Below are positions 31,089-42,783 of a DNA stretch of 64,000 nt, one piece after another. How positions within the stretch are numbered: position 1 is the stretch's first letter; the number at the start of each line of letters is the position of its first letter. The notes beneath the pieces are model-generated. The model ran no database searches, was not told the origin of the DNA, and was given only the letters and a program-made list of their open reading frames with translations. The translations under genes were made by a program, and so were the position numbers. Source of the stretch: Parastagonospora avenae f. sp. tritici 18332-5 (Eukaryota > Ascomycota > Dothideomycetes > Pleosporales > Phaeosphaeriaceae); the NCBI GenBank assembly GCA_022559985.1, contig JAFJTR010000040.1, positions 124,001-188,000 on the forward strand, given 5' to 3'.

Positions 31089-32936
31089 CTACTCCTTCTT
31101 GCTGGCAAGCACACCATACTGGCCACCGCAGCCGGCCCAGACCAGCTTGATATCCCGTACGGCAGTGTTGTCGATCACGGTGGGTGTATCGATATCATCG
31201 TCAGTACCCTGGGCAGTCTGGTAGTTTGCTGAGAAACCCCAAGAGTATGCCTTGCCGTCTTTGTCGATGACGATGGAGTGGTCGGGTCCACACGAGCCGG
31301 CAACAATGTTCTTCAGTTCATGGAGAGGAGTAGGCTCGATCAAGATCTTGGGCTTGCCGTTGTTCTTCATCAGACGCTTCTCGTCATCGATCTTGGCCAG
31401 AGACTCGCTGGGCAGACCGGTTTGCGAACCGTCACAGCGACCCCAGACGAGAGCCTGTCCGTCCTTGGTAATGGCGATGTTGTGATGCGAACCTGCGGCA
31501 ACCTGTTGGACCTGCTTACCCTCGAGGCTAGCCACGATGCGAGGAGTCAAGACATTGGCGTCGTCTGCACCGGCATTGGTAGGGTATCCGGTCTCGCAGT
31601 AGTTGTTGACGCCCCATGACCAGACATGACCGTCCTCTGCGATCGCAAAACCGTGGTAGTCGCCACTGCTAATGGAGACCAGCTTGTGGCTCACCTTCTT
31701 GAAGGAGAGATCGCGGAATCCGACCTTGCTGGGGAACAGGCCCTCAGTGAGGTTTCGCTCCGTCAGACGGCGACCAAGCTGGTTTTGTTGACCATTACCC
31801 CATGCGTAGACGCTGCCGTCCTTGGTGAGAACGAAGACGTGGTTCGTACCACACGCGATCTGGGTGGCCTTGGTGACACCCTCAATATACTGTGGGTATT
31901 CTGCAACATCGCCCTTGCCCTTGAAGCCGAGAATGCCCTCGTTCTTGCGGAATGTGCCCCAGCCATAGACGGCGCCCTCTGTGGTGATGGCAAACGAGCA
32001 GCTGTCGCCGGCAGCAATGTCGACGAACGTCGTGTCTGGTAGGAAGTACTCGTCGGAGATGGCGGTCGGTGTAGCCTCGAGGTCGATCAAGCCGCCGGTC
32101 TCGTCTTCTGAGTCGGAATCGCTGTCGTCGGCGTCAAGATCGCGCGTGGGTACGACTGCATCCTTTGTGTTGCGCCCCAGCGCACCGCTGTCGTTGACTC
32201 CCCATGACAAGATCTTGTTGTCCTTGGTCAACGCAAGAACGTGCATGCCACCGGTTGCAATTCGCACAACCTCGTGCTTGGTCAGAAGCTCGTTGTAGCG
32301 CGGTCGCTTGATGTCAATGGCCTTCTTCGTCGCGCCAAAGCCGTTCTCGCCGTTTGCGCCTTCACCGAAAACGAAGACCTTGAGCGGCTCTGTGTAGCGG
32401 ACATCGATGATCTCCTTCTTCTCACCGCGCACTCGACGCGGGCCCTTGACCTTGGGTCCTGCCGCCTTCTTGGGCGCAGGCTTCTCCTCTACTGCAGGCG
32501 AATCGGAACCAACCTTTGCCTTCTTGGCCTCAGGTTCGGGCGAGGCCTCTTCTTCACTTGCTTCGTCCTTCTTGCGCTTGTTGGTCTTCGCGGGCGCGGG
32601 TGCGGGCTTTGCCTTGGGCTCAGGCACGGGTATGGCCGTTTTCTTTGCGCGTCCCTTTGCGGCAGCTAGAGGTTTGTAAGCGCGAGATGACATTTTTTAA
32701 GACGCGTTCTTCTTACGCTTTGGGGCTGGTTCAGGCTCAGATTCGGATGCTGAATCCTCTGCATCGCCGTTGGTGATGGCGGGCGCTGCTGTCTTTGCGC
32801 GCCTTGCTGGACCTTGACGAATGAGCATTGGTTCACGCTTGTTAGATGGATGTGACGTACCGGTGCCGTTGACCTTGACTTCTTTGATGGGCGCGGGTTT
32901 TGCGCTCGCGGCGCGGGTTCCTGCAGCTCGAGCCAT
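31089..32936 (-). CDS. pim1: RCC1-type Ran guanine-nucleotide exchange factor
   Basis: Chromatin-bound GEF for Ran GTPase (yeast Srm1/Prp20, S. pombe Pim1), setting the nuclear RanGTP gradient. Exons 32936-32717 and 32665-31089 give 598 aa. The N-terminal ~130 residues are basic and low-complexity with NLS-like runs (RRAKTAAP, KTNKRKKDEA, PKVKGPRRVRGEKKE). The seven-bladed propeller follows, with repeats such as GGMHVLALTKDNKILSWGVN, AAGDSCSFAITTEGAVYGWG, ACGTNHVFVLTKDGSVYAWG, SSGDYHGFAIAEDGHVWSWG and AGSCGPDHSIVIDKDGKAYS. The 51-bp intron (GTAAGA to CTCTAG, 32716-32666) holds phase. Without splicing, the upstream frame stops three bases before a second ATG (32693, MSSRAYKPLAAAKG) that leads straight into the propeller. 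The spliced form is preferred; the alternative start may be real. Confidence 0.9.
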
Positions 32937-33368
32937 GTTGCGCGACTTGAATGAGGGGAATTGCGCGTGAGGGCTGCAAGTCGATGGGCCTGGTGTTGAG
33001 GTGGCTGGTGTTGTGGTCTGAGGAAATGGTATTAAGGTAAACTATTTTGAGCTCCAGGGCTTGCTCTGCACGGAGCTCCGGAATTCATACTAGACCATCC
33101 CTGTCACTATCACCACTCGTGCCAGCGTACAGCGTAACGTGCAGCACAGCACAAACGTCACTGCCTGATTGGCCCCATCGTTGTTTGGTCACCATACAGT
33201 CGCGTCTTTACCAGCTCTTCTAGGCTGTCTTCTACATAGTCGTTAGTCATTCAAGGCACCTGTAAGGCACTCGTGCAGGCACGGGACCTGAGTACCTGCA
33301 TCGCCACCTTGACAGCCCTCACAAGCCATCCGCAGTGAAGGGACATTTCTTTGTGCAACGTCTTCAAC
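32937..33368. promoter_or_regulatory. divergent promoter, RCC1 / phosphoesterase
   Basis: 432 bp between the start codons of two head-to-head genes. No specific motif recognised. Confidence 0.45.
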
Positions 33369-35390
33369 ATGTTCCTGCATCAAAGCGTTGTTCTTGTTGC
33401 TCTATTCAAGGGGTGTTCTTGTGTCCAACCAGAAGCTCCGTCGCCGAAAGCTGCACCCCTGCGTGAGCTCCCATGGGCGCAGCTCAACTTCCTGCATACT
33501 ACCGATGTTCACGGCTGGTGGGGTGGCCATCTCCAAGAGTATGTGACCTTATTTATCTTAACCGGTACCTCATTTCATGTGCCCGCTATCCCGTCTTAAT
33601 ATGTCAACATGTTGCTGTTCGCACTACTTACCATAGCACAGAGCTTCGTATTCAGCGGACTGGGGCGACTACATCTCCTTTGCCAAACACTTGCGCGATA
33701 GAGCTGATGCAGACGGCACCGATCTCTTGATTGTCGATACTGGAGATCGTGTAGAAGGCAACGCTATTTATGATTCGTCCAAGCCGCGAGGAAAGTTCAC
33801 CTATGAAATTGCCAAGGAGCAGCATATCGACCTCATCAGCTCCGGTAACCATGAGCTATACAAAGCCGATACTGCCGAGGGCGAGTACATCCACACTGTT
33901 CCCGACTTCAAGGGGAGCTATTTAGCCTCCAATCTTGATATCATTCATCCCAAAACTGGGAAGCTGGTACCGCTTGCACCACGCTACAAGAAGTTCAACA
34001 CCAAGAATCAGGGTATTCGTATCCTGGCCTTCGGATTCATCTTTGACTTCACTGGTAATGCAAATAATACCGTCGTTCAAAGAGTGGAGGACACCGTCAA
34101 AGAAGAGTGGTTTACGGAGGCGATAAGAGACAAGGAGGTTGATCTGATTGTCGTATTTGGTCATGTCGACATTCGCTCTGAAGAGTATAAAGTGCTCTTC
34201 AAGACCATCCGCTCTGCGCACTGGGATACGCCGATCCAATTCTTCGGTGGCCACTCGCACATTCGGGTACGTAAAGCCATCCCTTCTAAGTCTCGACCTA
34301 TATTCGTAATGGTATCCTAAGAAATCGGTGCTGATTCATGACACAGGACTACAAGGTTTTCGACAGTGGTTCTGTAGCGCTCGAGAGTGGCCGCTATATG
34401 GAAACAATAGGCTTTATGTCCATCGACGGACTGAACGCTGGTGGTTCAAAAGATGAAGGCGCTGCAACTCAGACGGCAAAGCTCACCTTCTCCCGTCGCT
34501 ACATCGACAACAACCTTTACTCCATGCAGCACCACAGCGGCAAAGACGACAAGTCTTTTCCCACCGAACACGGACTGAAAGTGTCCAAAGCCATCGGCGA
34601 CGCCCGCAAATCTCTCGACCTCACCCACAAGTATGGCTGTGCTCCCCACGACTACTGGGTCAACCGCCGCCCATACCCCCACAACGAGAGCATCTTCACC
34701 CTGATTGAAGAGCAGATGATTCCCGACACAGTTTCCAAATCCGACCGCATCAAAGCCGGAGGCAAAGCACTCCTCATCACCAACACCGGCGCCATCCGCT
34801 TCGATATCTTCAAAGGCGCCTTCACAAAAGACACAAAATTCCTCGTCTCGCCATTCACATCTGCGTTCCGGTACATCCCTGACGTGCCCTACAAAGCCGC
34901 TAGCCAAGTCATCAAGCTACTCAACAACGAAGGCCCAATCATGCTGGAATTGATGGACCAAAACGCATTCCTCCAGCCCCCAGAAGTCCACGCCGCGCGT
35001 TTCCGTCCATATATCCTCTCCTCAAACCCCAGCTCCTTCGCCGCCCCATCTCACGGCCAAAACATCTTCACGTCCCCCGAACCCGAGACATTCCCCGGCT
35101 ACACGACCAAAGACGACACCGGCACCGACGGCGACGACACGATCCACTCGCAGATCGAATTCTTCAGCGTGCCCAACTGCATCCAGTCGGCTATTGGGTT
35201 TGACACCAATCACGAGCCGCAGACGGTCGATCTCATGTACAACGAGTTTATCGAGAAGTGGGTGTTGTTGGCGCTGGAGTTTGTGGGCGAGAAGTATGGG
35301 AGTGCGGATACGAGGAGTTGGAGTGGGGGCAAGAGTTTTACGGATGTTATGACGGAGTGGGTGGAGGGGCATTGGGAGGGGGAGTGTTAG
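33369..35390 (+). CDS. secreted/vacuolar calcineurin-like phosphoesterase (5'-nucleotidase family, YHR202W-like)
   Basis: Exons 33369-33538, 33642-34266 and 34347-35390 give 612 aa. The first ATG begins a signal peptide (MFLHQSVVLVALFKGCSC). Metal-binding motifs of the metallophosphoesterase fold are present: FLHTTDVHGW (D-x-H), VDTGDRVEG (GDxxD-like), SSGNHELYK (GNHE), VVFGHVDIR and FFGGHSHIR (GHxH). These would coordinate two metal ions. The C-terminal half resembles the 5'-nucleotidase C-terminal domain (KALLITNTGAIRFDIFKGAF), which positions nucleotides in the family. The architecture resembles uncharacterised yeast YHR202W. Substrate unknown; a secreted or vacuolar nucleotidase is the best guess. 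Confidence 0.85.
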
Positions 35391-35739
35391 CTATACGTGC
35401 GAGACTGGGGGCATGGAGTCGGAGTTCTGTTCAATCGTGTACGAATTAAGTTGACGCGCAGTTTATAGTCCTTGTTCAGTTTTCGACGTATTGCACATAG
35501 GCATAGCACGTGTACTGTTTGACATACTTTCAAAGGTTCCTGTCCAGTCTAAACACCTCACAAATACGTGTAGCGGGTTTCTTGATTCAATCATCTCCAT
35601 TGTGCTACAGAAGGCACCGTGATGCTCCTGCGACCTAATAACGCCAATTCCATGCCTTTCCAAAACTCCATTATTGACGCTACGTCATTCCTGACATGCG
35701 TATTCTTGTCGCAATACGGTTCCGAGTCCCAGGTCTTGC
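35391..35739. other. intergenic, convergent 3' ends
   Basis: About 350 bp between the phosphoesterase and RPB10 stops. Nothing else recognised. Confidence 0.5.
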
Positions 35740-36161
35740 TTATCTCCCTGCGCGCATCGCCCTGGCCTGTTCTCGTTCGCTGGCGTTGTACTTGAGCAGT
35801 TTCTCGATCAGGTCGACGTGGGTGAGGATCATGCGGCGGCAGCAGTAGCGTTGCAGACCGATGGCGTCAAGGGCATCGCTGAGATAGAAAGTCAGCAGGG
35901 TTGATCCTACGTAGACCTAAAAAAGCCATGTTGTGTCGTATAGAGTGTGGACTGGTCGGAGGCCAGTACTCGGCGCGAGCTGTATACAGAGACTGGGTGG
36001 TAAAGCTTACCCTTCTGCCATCTCTTCGGTGAGAAGATCCATGTATTTCTCCCAGAGGTCACCGACGACCTAAGATTCAGTCAGTATGCGCCGCGCTTTG
36101 AGCTTCGTGGAGTTGTAGGTAGTACCTTGCCGCAAGAGAAGCAACGGATGGGGACGATCAT
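35740..36161 (-). CDS. rpb10: RNA polymerase I/II/III shared subunit RPABC5 (Rpb10)
   Basis: Small zinc-binding subunit common to all three nuclear RNA polymerases. Three short exons, 36161-36126, 36069-36011 and 35878-35740, give 77 aa. The N-terminal [12 protein letters not shown] carries the first zinc-binding CxxC pair, and [20 protein letters not shown] carries the adjacent Cys pair and the highly conserved C-terminal helix. The tail ([20 protein letters not shown]) is slightly longer than in yeast. None of the exons makes a long open frame, so the gene is easily overlooked. Head-to-head with UTP17. Confidence 0.96.
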
Positions 36162-36442
36162 TTTGATGCGCTGGACAGCTTCAATATGTGCGGAAAGGTT
36201 ATGCGACCGAGTTTCTCGGAGACTGAGAGCAACAAGGTAAGATCCGAGCGTGGTGTTGCGGGTACATTGCCGTGTCAAAGAAAGTTGCCCGCGCGCGCTA
36301 ACACCACTAGCGTGCCGCGGGCGGTGAAAAGCTTCAGAAATTATTTCGACCTGCTGGGGCCGAGCTTCGCGAACTTGAACTTGTCCGTTGACACCGATTC
36401 ACCACTCGACGTTCCTATTCGTTTTTCGCGCACACGGTCAAG
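36162..36442. promoter_or_regulatory. bidirectional promoter, rpb10 / utp17
   Basis: 281 bp between start codons of two ribosome-production genes. It includes a GC-rich stretch (CCCGCGCGCGC) near 36288-36300. No named factor site is assigned. Confidence 0.45.
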
Positions 36443-39400
36443 ATGGCGGAAACTAGTGCGCAGCTGAAAAGAAAGAGGGAAAGCGCGGCCGGGCTGCAGA
36501 AGAAGGCGAAGAAGCAGAGGAAGAGCGATGCAACGGCGGCAGGCGCAGAGGAAGACATGGTTGCTATAGAGATAGCTGAGCCGACACAAGGAACGAAGGC
36601 GACTCCACAGACACAGGACAAGACGAAGAAAGCATCGCGGAAAGCGCAAGCGAACGGTGCACCCGACCAAGACGCGGCAGTCCCATCGAGCTCGAAACCG
36701 ATCAAGGACGTGGAGGCTCAGCAGAATGGAGGTCCTGACAAAAGTAATTCGGCGAAACAAAGCAAGAAGCAGCGGAAGCAGGACCAGAAAGATAGCAAGA
36801 ATGGGCAGCTGAATGACGACGCGCCGGTAGAGGACTTGGGTGCACAGGCGATGCCAACACCAACGAAATCGCCAATACAGGATCCCGCTGCGCCTGCGAA
36901 GAAGTCTTTCAAGGAGAGGGTGGCAGAGAGCAAAGAAGCCGCCAAAACAGAATTGGTAGTGCAAAGCTCCATACCCGCAAAGAAGCACAAGAACAAGACT
37001 CCCGGGAAATGGACCGTTTCCCAAGTACAAGGAGGATGGTTTCTGCCCACCGACCCCATTTTCTCTCAGGATGAAAAGTACATGCTGCTTGCGAATCCCA
37101 AGGGCGTTCAAATTTACGCTACCGACACGTCTCTCCTCTCGCACTTTTTGGCTGCCAGCAACACGGGCGTAGTCACGGCATATGCGCTATCTTCGACCAA
37201 TCCTTCCCACGTCTACGTCGCCGACTCGAATTACATCATCACACTATGGGACTGGGTTGCAGGAGCCAAGATTGGTAGATGGGACATTGGAGCTACCGCC
37301 CGCAACATGGTGGTCATCACCCAGCCCGGCACCAATGAGGATCTCATATACTGCCACGAGACAGGCGACAAGCATGTCATCAACGTGCACGCCCTCCGCA
37401 CCAAGTCACAGGCGTCGAAAACAGAACTGAAGCACGTACTCAAGACCGACTCTGCAATCACAAGCGTCCAAGTCCTCCTCCAGGGCAAATATGTCATCAT
37501 CGCCACCGCCGATTCGATCACTGTTGGCAAGCGGCTGAAGGTCAGCAGGACAGCTGTGCAGGAGTTCGAATATGTCTGGCGCGAGCTCAAGTTCTCAAAG
37601 CGCGTCACCACCTGCGACACATACTTCCGCCAGCGAGAGGTTCCAGAGAATGGCAAGAAGTCGGCGCAAGATCAGCGTGACGTTCTCGATCTGGCAGTGG
37701 GCGATGAAATTGGTGTCATACTTCTCTTCGAGGATATACTGGAAAGTTTTGCTGCGCTGGAGAGTATTCAGAAGGGCAATCACAGTAGAACGGATAGTGC
37801 GGAGAGTCTGAGACCAAAGAAACTGCATTGGCACAGAAGTGCGGTGGGCTCAGTGAAGTGGTCACTTGATGGTAAGCCACGTACCTTGGATAGCCAGAAA
37901 CAGTCACTAATACCTACCAGGCAACTACATCATCTCTGGTGGTGATGAGACTGTCTTGACCATCTGGCAACTGGCCACGGGCAAGCCCCAACATCTCCCC
38001 CATTTGACCGCAGCGATAGAGAGCGTCGTCGTCTCCCCTTCAGGTTCCTCGTACGCCCTATCGCTCGCCAACAACTCTGTGATTGTGATATCGACCACCG
38101 AGCTCGAAGCCAAAACAAACATAGTTGGTGTACAGACACGGCGGGTGGATCCAGAGCAGCTGCCTAAGCAGACGAAATCTGGAAAGCCTGTACTGTACGC
38201 CCTGCAACGAGTACCGATTACCGTGGATCCCAAAAACACACAACAAGTCCTGTTCGCGGTACCTGCATCACAACCACGACAACACATCGATGGTGTCCTC
38301 CCCGAGCCATACCTGCAGACTTTTGATATCGCCAATCAACGCCCTATTGATCGACAAGCTCTGACACGCAACAATGCTACAGACCCTAACATGGGCCCAG
38401 ACGGTGAGCGTATCAAAGAACCCAATGTAAGACATGTCCAGGTGAGCTACGACGGGCAATGGCTGGCAACAGTGGACGAGTGGCTACCACCTCGGGCGGA
38501 CACTGCGTTCCTTCACGAAGGCGACTCCGAATTCACCGAAGAACAACGCCTGCTGCGTCGCGAGGTGTACCTCAAAATCTGGCGGCGAGACGAGAAGAAC
38601 GGACAGTGGACATTGGAGACCAGGATCGACGCACCGCATTTCCTCGAGGACGTCTGCGGCAACGGCAGAGTGCTCGATCTAGTCGCACACCCTAAGGAAC
38701 ACAGTTTCGCAACTATCGGCGAAGACCACATTGTCCGAACTTGGAAGCCTAAGACGAGGTTGCGCGATGGTATTGTTGTGCGTGGCGCTGACAACAAGGG
38801 GCTGGTCAACTGGTCGCTGCACCGATCTATTGCACTTCCTGATCCCGATAAGGTCTGGTTGGCTGAGCCGACTCTTGAGGCTCAGTATGATCGCACTGCC
38901 CGTCTAGCCTTCTCGCCGGATGGCTCTGTAATTGCTGCGGGTGTGTCTGGTGCATCCGAGTCTGACCGTGGTCTGATCCACCTCATCGACGCCGACAGTG
39001 CCGCGATTCGCCGCTCAATGACCGAGATCGACGCAACGGTACTTTGCGGATTGGGTATTGTCGGCCGATGCCTTGTCGTTGTCACCGGCTCCATTACCGT
39101 ATGGGATCTGGTTGACGATGACATGGTGTACTGTGCATCGATTAACACCACCGGAGTCGATTCTCTCGAGCGCACATCCGTCGTTCGCTTGGCGACCAAC
39201 GAGGTTGACGGCACTTTTGCTGTCTCTCTGCCTCACTTCGAGAAGAACGATAACCCCTCTTTCAGGTTCAAGAAGGCTTGGTCGAAAGTATTCGTATACG
39301 ACACCGAGCACAAAGACCCAGTATGGTCGCACACAATACCCGGTATTACACTCGGCCTGTCAGCAAGAAAGGGCCAGGGCGAGCGAGGATACATTGCACT

Positions 39401-39713
39401 CGACTCAAGGTCGTGCATCAGAACTATTAGCCCCGCAGCCGGATCGTTGACCTTGCCTCTACACCAGAAATCAGAAGAACCCGAAGTTCTAGGCATGGAG
39501 ATCGATGCCGAAGAGGACATTGAAGAGGCAGAAGAAGGCATCGCAAGCAAAGCGCTTGCGGACATCGTGCTTGAGAATGAGTACGATAAGCCAGTCGTCA
39601 CGCAACAGGATTTGGAGGAGATCTTTCATAATGATGGCGCGCCACAGGCACCGAAGGATGTGTTTAGCGCGGTGTTGCGTCTTTTTGGGGGCGTTGCTAC
39701 TGCGGCGGCTTAG
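36443..39713 (+). CDS. utp17: UTP17/NAN1 (WDR75) small-subunit processome WD-repeat protein
   Basis: Nucleolar t-UTP component needed for Pol I transcription and early 18S rRNA processing. Exons 36443-37871 and 37921-39713 give 1073 aa. The N-terminal ~180 residues are Lys-rich and disordered (KRKRESAAGLQKKAKKQRK) with nucleolar-targeting character. WD40 propellers follow: NPSHVYVADSNYIITLWDW, HRSAVGSVKWSLDGNYIISG, GGDETVLTIWQLATGKPQH, AHPKEHSFATIGEDHIVRTW and LAFSPDGSVIAAGVSGASES. The C-terminus is acidic (MEIDAEEDIEEAEEG) and ends in a helical FSAVLRLFGG segment typical of WDR75 orthologues. Assignment rests on domain order and these motifs. Shares a promoter with rpb10. Confidence 0.87.
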
Positions 39714-40465
39714 AGGTGGATAGGTGTATAAAAGAATTCGATTGTTCATGTTACTTAACTTATTATTCTTGGTATAGGTGACGCTCTCGATTGCTTCGTC
39801 CTCATGCCATTTATAGAAGTACTAACCCCGGAGGAAGACCACCTCTGATACTGCCGTCTTACTGGTTTTACAAATGCGAGCCTCGCTTGTTCGTATGTGA
39901 TAGTCATGACGCCCAGAAGTATCCAGGACAATTCCTGCAGCTAAATCCGTAACTTGAATGTGCCCATGAACGTGGAACTTTGTAAAAAATATTTCACGAA
40001 TTCCATAGCGAATCTTGAAGATTCCATGCATAACCCAAACTCAAATTCAGGTAGTAGATAACACTAGATAATCGTGTTATTTCGCAGGCGCATGCTTTGC
40101 GCAGTGAACAGCCTTTTCAGAACGGATCTGTAACAATGACGGAGCTGTGTATATTTGCTTCCGCACGAAACAGAAGTAATTGTTGTACAAGTTTAAATAA
40201 CAAGGACTGTCTCATCTCGTTTACGAAATCATACAAATCGGAGGTACCTGCTGTGATGTAAAGGCTATTAGAACATCTTCGACCGGATCGAAGAAATACA
40301 TCGCCCTCGCTACACAGAAGACGTGAGTAATACCCCGCCTTTGCCCCACCATAGCCAAAGCTCTCATTATGTATCATCAACATGCTTTGCTGAACAGGCT
40401 TGCTGTTGACAATCTGTAATTTGTAATTTTGAGAATTGTCATTCAACGTCTTAAAACACAACACT
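39714..40465. other. intergenic
   Basis: About 750 bp after UTP17 and before a tRNA. AT-richer than the genes around it. No coding frame with domain features. Confidence 0.5.
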
Positions 40466-40548
40466 GCCCGCTTGGCTTAGGGGTACAGCGTCGCACTCGT
40501 ACTTCAACACGACATGCGAAGATCCGCGGTTCGATTCCGCGAGTGGGC
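40466..40548 (+). tRNA. tRNA-Thr (CGU) with 12-nt intron
   Basis: The cloverleaf folds by eye. Acceptor arms GCCCGCT/AGTGGGC (one G-U pair); anticodon stem TCGCA/TGCGA; T-arm CGCGG-TTCGATT-CCGCG. The anticodon loop is expanded to 19 nt. Removing a 12-nt intron after position 37 leaves CTCGTAA, so the anticodon is CGU (threonine, ACG codons). The mature body is 71 nt, as in the second tRNA at 43854. A and B box sequences (TGGCTTAGGGG, GGTTCGATTCC) are present. Confidence 0.92.
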
Positions 40549-41037
40549 ACACACTTCATTACTTTTGCGATTCTTTTTGCTGAAGTATGTGAGTTCAGAT
40601 TTTGCCCAATTGAGGAGGGAGTGAGGACGGTGGAATTTTTTTGGGCGGCTGCGCAGATGTCAGACAAAGGGAAAGATTGCTCGGCACCGCAAATCGACGC
40701 TAGGCTAAGTTTCTTTTGCCCTGGGGAAAGGAGCAAGCAGAGACAGATTGCTCCTTGTGCGAAGAAGATTGATTCCGCTGGATGACTAGGTGATGCTTAA
40801 ACTGCGGTTTCCGTTTCACGACAGCATTATTTGTGTACATGCAAGGTGTCATTGTGGTAGTCACTATATTTGGAAGATTGTAGTAGAGGAACAATATTTG
40901 TATTAAGAAGAATCGACGATCCGTTAAGCTGAGCACGAAGCTCAGGTAGCGATGCAGTCCAATGTAAATTCCGAAGCAGCCGAGTATAAACAAGAAGCAA
41001 CCCCATCGCATCCACCAACCCCAATGACGCGTGAGAG
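40549..41037. other. intergenic after tRNA
   Basis: About 490 bp holding the tRNA terminator region and the 3' UTR of the leftward kinase gene. A T run (GGAATTTTTTTGGG) at about 40634-40645 could contribute to Pol III termination. Nothing else seen. Confidence 0.45.
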
Positions 41038-42783
41038 TCAAAAGCCCCATTCTCCACACTCCAACAAACTCTCACTAGCCACGAAGCTGAAGCCTCCAAA
41101 TGGGTTTGACTGCGCATCGCTAATCAAATCGTCAAACTTCTTCGTCAACACAGGGCTGAGCGGCAGATCGGTAAAGTCTTGCGCGAAGTTCTCCGCAAGC
41201 TCTGGGTCGGTGATGAGCGGAATGATCGGTGGCTCTAACTCCCGCGCCTCAAGCTTCTTCCAGTTGATCTTGCGGAAGAAGCGGTGGTTTTTTATGGTCT
41301 GCAAGTCCTTGGGCATGTTAAAACCGAGGCGCTTCTTGGGCTCTTTGCGCAACAGACGAGTGAGGAGGTCCTTTGCGTCAAGGCTGAGGAAATACGGTAA
41401 GGCGAGTTTGGATTTGACGATCTTCTCTTGGATCTTGGCGTTGTTGTTGCCAGCAAAGGGAGGGGAGCCTGTGAGCAGATCAAACCCGAGCGCTCCAAGC
41501 GACCACCAGTCTACTGCCGCGCCGTAGTCTACGCCCTGGATAACTTCGGGAGCCATGTACTCAACAGTGCCGAGGAATGACTTGCATGGGTTGTCTTCAT
41601 CCAGGGAGACTTTGCTGAGTCCAAAGTCCGTCAGAAGCAGGTGCCCTTCCGAGTCCAACAGGCAATTCTCGGGCTTGAGATCGCGGTAGATGACACCAAC
41701 GGTACGATGAAGATGGTCAAGGGCAAGAACCATCTCAGCCATGTAGAAGGCAGCAACATCCTCGGAAAACATGCGTTCAGCAGCAAGGTGGTGGAAGAGC
41801 TCGCCGCCCTGAGCGTACTCAAGAATGAGGTATAGTTTCTCGTGGTCCTGGAAAGCGTAGTACAAGTTGACAATGAACGGGTGTCGATTGACGCTCTCCA
41901 AAATACTGCGCTCCGTCTTGGTCTGCTCGATCAGCTTCTTATGCACTGTGATCGACGCCTTCTTGAACTGCTTCTGGGCGAAAAGTCGACCAGTAGCTCG
42001 CTGCCTGACCAGTAGAACGGTACCGTAGCTACCCTTTCCAAGACACATCAAGGGCTCAAAGTCATCGGCCGTCATCTTGCGCGACATGTCGCTGTTGAGC
42101 ATGGTCGAGGTCTTCGACGTAGCATCCATGCTAAAGTCCTCGTCAAGGTTCACTTCATAGCTCTCCATCTCGGTCCGGTCGCTGTCGCTGTCCAATCCGG
42201 ACATGCTGGTGTTGCTGGACAGTTGAGATACAACTCTGGACATGGAAACTCCCTTCAACGGTGAATCCTCCCTCGACGCGAGGGTCAGCGAATCAAGCTG
42301 GGCCTTGAGATTGCTGATGCCTCCCATGGAAGAAATGGGCCTGAGCGAGGGGCTGCTGGTCACACTGGGAAGTCCAGAGACTGCTGGACCGAAGCGCGGG
42401 GTGGCAGCCATGGAGTAGTCCGACTCTTCTCCCCCAGAAGTGACGGGTGTGTGGAAGCCGCGCGTGATGTTCGCAGCCGGTGCGCCCTTCAGTGTCTTCT
42501 TTTTCTTCTTCTTATTCTTCTGTGCCTTCTTCATGACCATGTCGAAATCCAACTTCTCTGGTCCTTGAAGCTGGTTCTCTGCTGCTGGGAGCAGCACTCC
42601 GCGCTTCGATCCTGGCGACACGATATTTATCGGCGGGGTACCGATGTGGAGGGGCACCTGGGGCGCGTCCAGCGCCATCTTCTCGCTCGCAGCGACGTCG
42701 GCGTAGCTCATGGTAGGCACAGGCTGTTGCGTCTTTGGGGCAGGCAGCTGCGCATCGTCGTCGTCGAAGGTAAAGACCGCCAT
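41038..42783 (-). CDS. AGC-family protein kinase, S6K/Psk1-like
   Basis: Intronless, 581 aa, starting at ATG 42783 ([16 protein letters not shown]). The N-terminal 240 residues are low-complexity and include a poly-Lys run near residues 90-97. The kinase domain begins at [20 protein letters not shown] (glycine loop). It continues with the ATP-binding Lys in FAQKQFKK, catalytic [11 protein letters not shown], metal-binding TDFGLSKV, the activation-loop Thr in [12 protein letters not shown], and [19 protein letters not shown]. The AGC C-terminal extension follows, with turn-motif sequence TDLPLSPV and hydrophobic motif FGGFSF. This layout matches the TORC1-responsive S6K group (S. pombe Psk1) better than PKA, PKC or Sch9 because it has neither C1/C2 domains nor a long C2-like N-terminus. 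Targets inferred only. Flanked by two tRNA-Thr genes. Confidence 0.87.
   Translation of the reverse strand: MAVFTFDDDDAQLPAPKTQQPVPTMSYADVAASEKMALDAPQVPLHIGTPPINIVSPGSKRGVLLPAAENQLQGPEKLDFDMVMKKAQKNKKKKKKTLKGAPAANITRGFHTPVTSGGEESDYSMAATPRFGPAVSGLPSVTSSPSLRPISSMGGISNLKAQLDSLTLASREDSPLKGVSMSRVVSQLSSNTSMSGLDSDSDRTEMESYEVNLDEDFSMDATSKTSTMLNSDMSRKMTADDFEPLMCLGKGSYGTVLLVRQRATGRLFAQKQFKKASITVHKKLIEQTKTERSILESVNRHPFIVNLYYAFQDHEKLYLILEYAQGGELFHHLAAERMFSEDVAAFYMAEMVLALDHLHRTVGVIYRDLKPENCLLDSEGHLLLTDFGLSKVSLDEDNPCKSFLGTVEYMAPEVIQGVDYGAAVDWWSLGALGFDLLTGSPPFAGNNNAKIQEKIVKSKLALPYFLSLDAKDLLTRLLRKEPKKRLGFNMPKDLQTIKNHRFFRKINWKKLEARELEPPIIPLITDPELAENFAQDFTDLPLSPVLTKKFDDLISDAQSNPFGGFSFVASESLLECGEWGF

Noticed and set aside
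32697..32936. Separate 79-aa basic protein upstream of RCC1
   Set aside because: A consensus 51-bp intron joins it in phase to RCC1, so it is better explained as exon 1.
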